Positions 62,254 through 64,000 of a stretch of DNA of 64,000 nucleotides are shown here, one piece after another; position 1 is the stretch's first letter, and each line of letters opens with the position of its first letter. This DNA is from Mangrovimicrobium sp048323675 (GTDB lineage Bacteria > Pseudomonadota > Gammaproteobacteria > Pseudomonadales > Halieaceae). The notes under the pieces were generated by a model. The model saw nothing but the letters and a program-made list of their open reading frames with translations. It was not told the DNA's origin and did not search any database. The stretch covers positions 620,001 through 684,000 of the forward strand of contig NZ_JBLWFK010000001.1 in the NCBI RefSeq assembly GCF_048323675.1, given 5' to 3'. Both the position numbers and the translations under genes were made by a program.

Positions 62254-64000
62254 TTAGCACCTCCCCGCGCGGCATTTGCCGACTTTCCAGTTCATCCGGG
62301 TTATCTCTGAATCGCCCACGTGGTAACGGGCCTCACACACAGTCAGACCTCCCGTTGTCGAGGGACATTCCCCCTCGCCACCGGTCTGTTGCATCAGGTC
62401 GCGCACCGCGGTCCAGGGGGCCTCGTCATTCCTGTAGTTGGGCTCGAAGATCCAGAGTCCGCCGAGGAAGAAGCCGGAGGCTCCATCGGAAATCAGGGAG
62501 CGGCACTGGTCCGGATCGAATCCACGCTCGGTTGCAGCGCTGCGGCACTTGCTGTGCGTGGGCAAAAGGTTCGGCACGTCCGGGACGGTGAAGTACAGGC
62601 TGGCGGCGCCAGTGTATTCATCCGACAGGGTGAACGCGGCATGGCCAATCTCGTGGGCCACGACCTGTAACCTGGAGGGATCGAAGCGGGTTGTGAACAG
62701 GCTCAGCGCGGCGTTGTCGCGGCAGTCCTGGTCGTGTATCAGGCCCGCAGCGTCGGCAAAGCCATAGCCTTTCCTGTAGCCGTCGGGTTTTTCCTTCTTG
62801 CACTTGCTGGAGGAGTCATCCGGGTCACCGGGGGTGACCTTGCCCATGTCGCGGCCCAGCCAGAAGTTGATCTCGCGCTGGTTGGCGACGAACCACGGAA
62901 TACTGTAGATGCCCTCGTGGATGACCCGGTAGATATCCTCCTGGAACCTGTCCCACGCGCCGGCGCCGAGGCCGTGGCGGTTGACCTCCGGGATGAACAC
63001 GATATCGATTTTTTCATCCATGGGGCCGTTGTAGATAACCGGTACCGCGCGGATATCGGTGAATTCGGGGGTGCCGATATCCACTTCGCGCCAGCCGCTG
63101 AACGCCACTTCGCTGCCGAATTCGGCGCGGCAACCGTAGCGCATCCGGCCGCCGTCGGGGTAGACGGTCAGCTGCATCGAGGAATTGACCTTGGCATCGC
63201 CGACGGGGTTTTCCGGATCTGTCCGGTAGATCTCGATGGTGTCGGCGATCAGTTCGTTGCCCTCGGCGTCGATGGTCTCCGCGCGAATGGAGACTGGCTC
63301 GCCCTCTGCGGGCCACAGGGGGCGGTGGATACAGCGCACCAGCAGGCCGGCCTCGGGCGTGACCACCGCGCATTCGGGGTCGGCGTCATCGAGCAGACCG
63401 TCGCTGTCATCGTCGATGCCGTTACCGCAGACCTCGGCAATGGTATCGCTGATGTCGCCCGACATAACCGGCAGCGTGAAATGCGGGTAGTGCTTGGAGC
63501 GGTAGCTCTGCTCGAGCGTGCCGACGTGCATTTCGTAGGCGAAGACGTAGGGGTTGAACCATGCCTCCTCGCGGTACCAGTAGCTCGACGGGGCGAAATT
63601 GGTGAAAGGTTCAGAGGCATACCATTTCAAGCCGTATACATTGAACAGGTAGCCCATTTCGCTGCCAGTGCAGCCTTCGCCGATGCTGACCACGCCCCAG
63701 ATGAGGTCGAGTCCGCGGACTTCGTGTTGCACCGAGCAGCTCGCATCCGGCTGCATGACTTTGGGCAGGCGCCAGGAGGATGAACCGAGATAATTCGCCG
63801 CGTTCATCGCGTCGATCCAGTGCAGGGCCGCCGTCCAGGCCATCGCCCCCGACGCACTGTCTATCTGGCCATCGCTGTACTGGGGGCCATTCTCGAGGGC
63901 GCTGTCCAGCGGGTGCGGTCCCAGCCAGGTGTCGGTGGGCAAGCCGAAGGTGTTGGTATGTGCCAGCTTTCCGTCCGCGACCCAGGTGATGTCCTGTTCA
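62254..64000 (-). CDS. M64-type zinc metallopeptidase, N-terminus cut by window
   Basis: The frame is open to the right edge, so the start lies outside; 581 residues are visible. The N-terminal part resembles the DUF1566/Lcl module (AWTAALHWIDAMNAANYLGSSSWRLPKV). The C-terminal part is an M64 (IgA-peptidase-like) domain with HEIGHAAFTLSDEY, which supplies zinc ligands and catalytic Glu, and VFIPEVNRHG-type substrate region. It is probably secreted, as family members and neighbours are. Only two bases separate it from the TSP3 gene. Confidence 0.85.
   Translation of the reverse strand, partial: EQDITWVADGKLAHTNTFGLPTDTWLGPHPLDSALENGPQYSDGQIDSASGAMAWTAALHWIDAMNAANYLGSSSWRLPKVMQPDASCSVQHEVRGLDLIWGVVSIGEGCTGSEMGYLFNVYGLKWYASEPFTNFAPSSYWYREEAWFNPYVFAYEMHVGTLEQSYRSKHYPHFTLPVMSGDISDTIAEVCGNGIDDDSDGLLDDADPECAVVTPEAGLLVRCIHRPLWPAEGEPVSIRAETIDAEGNELIADTIEIYRTDPENPVGDAKVNSSMQLTVYPDGGRMRYGCRAEFGSEVAFSGWREVDIGTPEFTDIRAVPVIYNGPMDEKIDIVFIPEVNRHGLGAGAWDRFQEDIYRVIHEGIYSIPWFVANQREINFWLGRDMGKVTPGDPDDSSSKCKKEKPDGYRKGYGFADAAGLIHDQDCRDNAALSLFTTRFDPSRLQVVAHEIGHAAFTLSDEYTGAASLYFTVPDVPNLLPTHSKCRSAATERGFDPDQCRSLISDGASGFFLGGLWIFEPNYRNDEAPWTAVRDLMQQTGGEGECPSTTGGLTVCEARYHVGDSEITRMNWKVGKCRAGRC

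Overview
The window looks like a chromosome segment from a GC-rich marine gammaproteobacterium. The order lysR/leuC-leuD-leuB-asd-fimV-truA-trpF-(trpB-trpA)-accD-folC-dedD-cvpA-purF-metZ matches the block known from Pseudomonas and relatives. A long TonB-dependent receptor, a cytochrome P450, a sterol-desaturase-like hydroxylase and many secreted proteins would suit a Halieaceae/Cellvibrionales-type bacterium. The taxonomic guess is inference.

Region by region: 1-2.9 kb holds the tail of a flavodoxin-family gene, a hotdog thioesterase, a membrane di-iron hydroxylase and a double-domain MarR regulator with its probable operator. 3.0-21.2 kb is the core biosynthetic block (leucine, aspartate-family, tryptophan, fatty-acid, folate, purine and methionine enzymes plus FimV and TruA). 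Three of its intergenic gaps carry a hairpin-forming dispersed repeat. 21.3-25.3 kb is a MoxR ATPase / DUF58 / transglutaminase (TgpA-like) operon. 25.3-33.0 kb is a catabolic-looking cluster (TetR regulator, TonB receptor, SnoaL-like protein, truncated old-yellow-enzyme gene, D-aminoacylase-like amidohydrolase, P450). Two near-identical palindromic operators sit between its two divergent arms. 33-38 kb has a membrane protein, a PBP4-type carboxypeptidase, a DUF4239-like membrane protein and a PhoD-type phosphatase.

39.0-49.6 kb is an integrated element bounded by a 49-bp perfect direct repeat. The right copy lies within an intact elongator tRNA-Met(CAU) gene and the left copy is a fragment of its 3' part. 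The element encodes a P4-type tyrosine integrase, small DNA-binding proteins, an HNH nuclease, an HK97-type prohead protease, a major capsid protein and a P27-type small terminase. I find no large terminase, portal, tail or lysis gene. A perfect-consensus LexA box precedes the protease-capsid genes, an array of ACCAAYAAA inverted repeats looks like an origin, and GTTGACT repeats near both ends look like integrase arm sites. It is best read as a small capsid-encoding phage satellite (PICI-like), or else a strongly reduced prophage, with AT-rich cargo at its right end including a secreted ClpP-like protein. This is the most interesting part of the window.

49.7-64 kb is an outer-membrane protein gene followed by a long leftward cluster of exported or membrane proteins: an M64-type metallopeptidase, a thrombospondin-3-repeat protein, an unknown secreted protein, a transglutaminase-like protein lacking an obvious catalytic Cys, a giant PPC/discoidin-like/double-VWA protein, a Yip1 membrane protein and a small exported EF-Tu-domain-2-like protein. 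The genes are tightly spaced and probably co-function at the cell surface, but the role is unknown.
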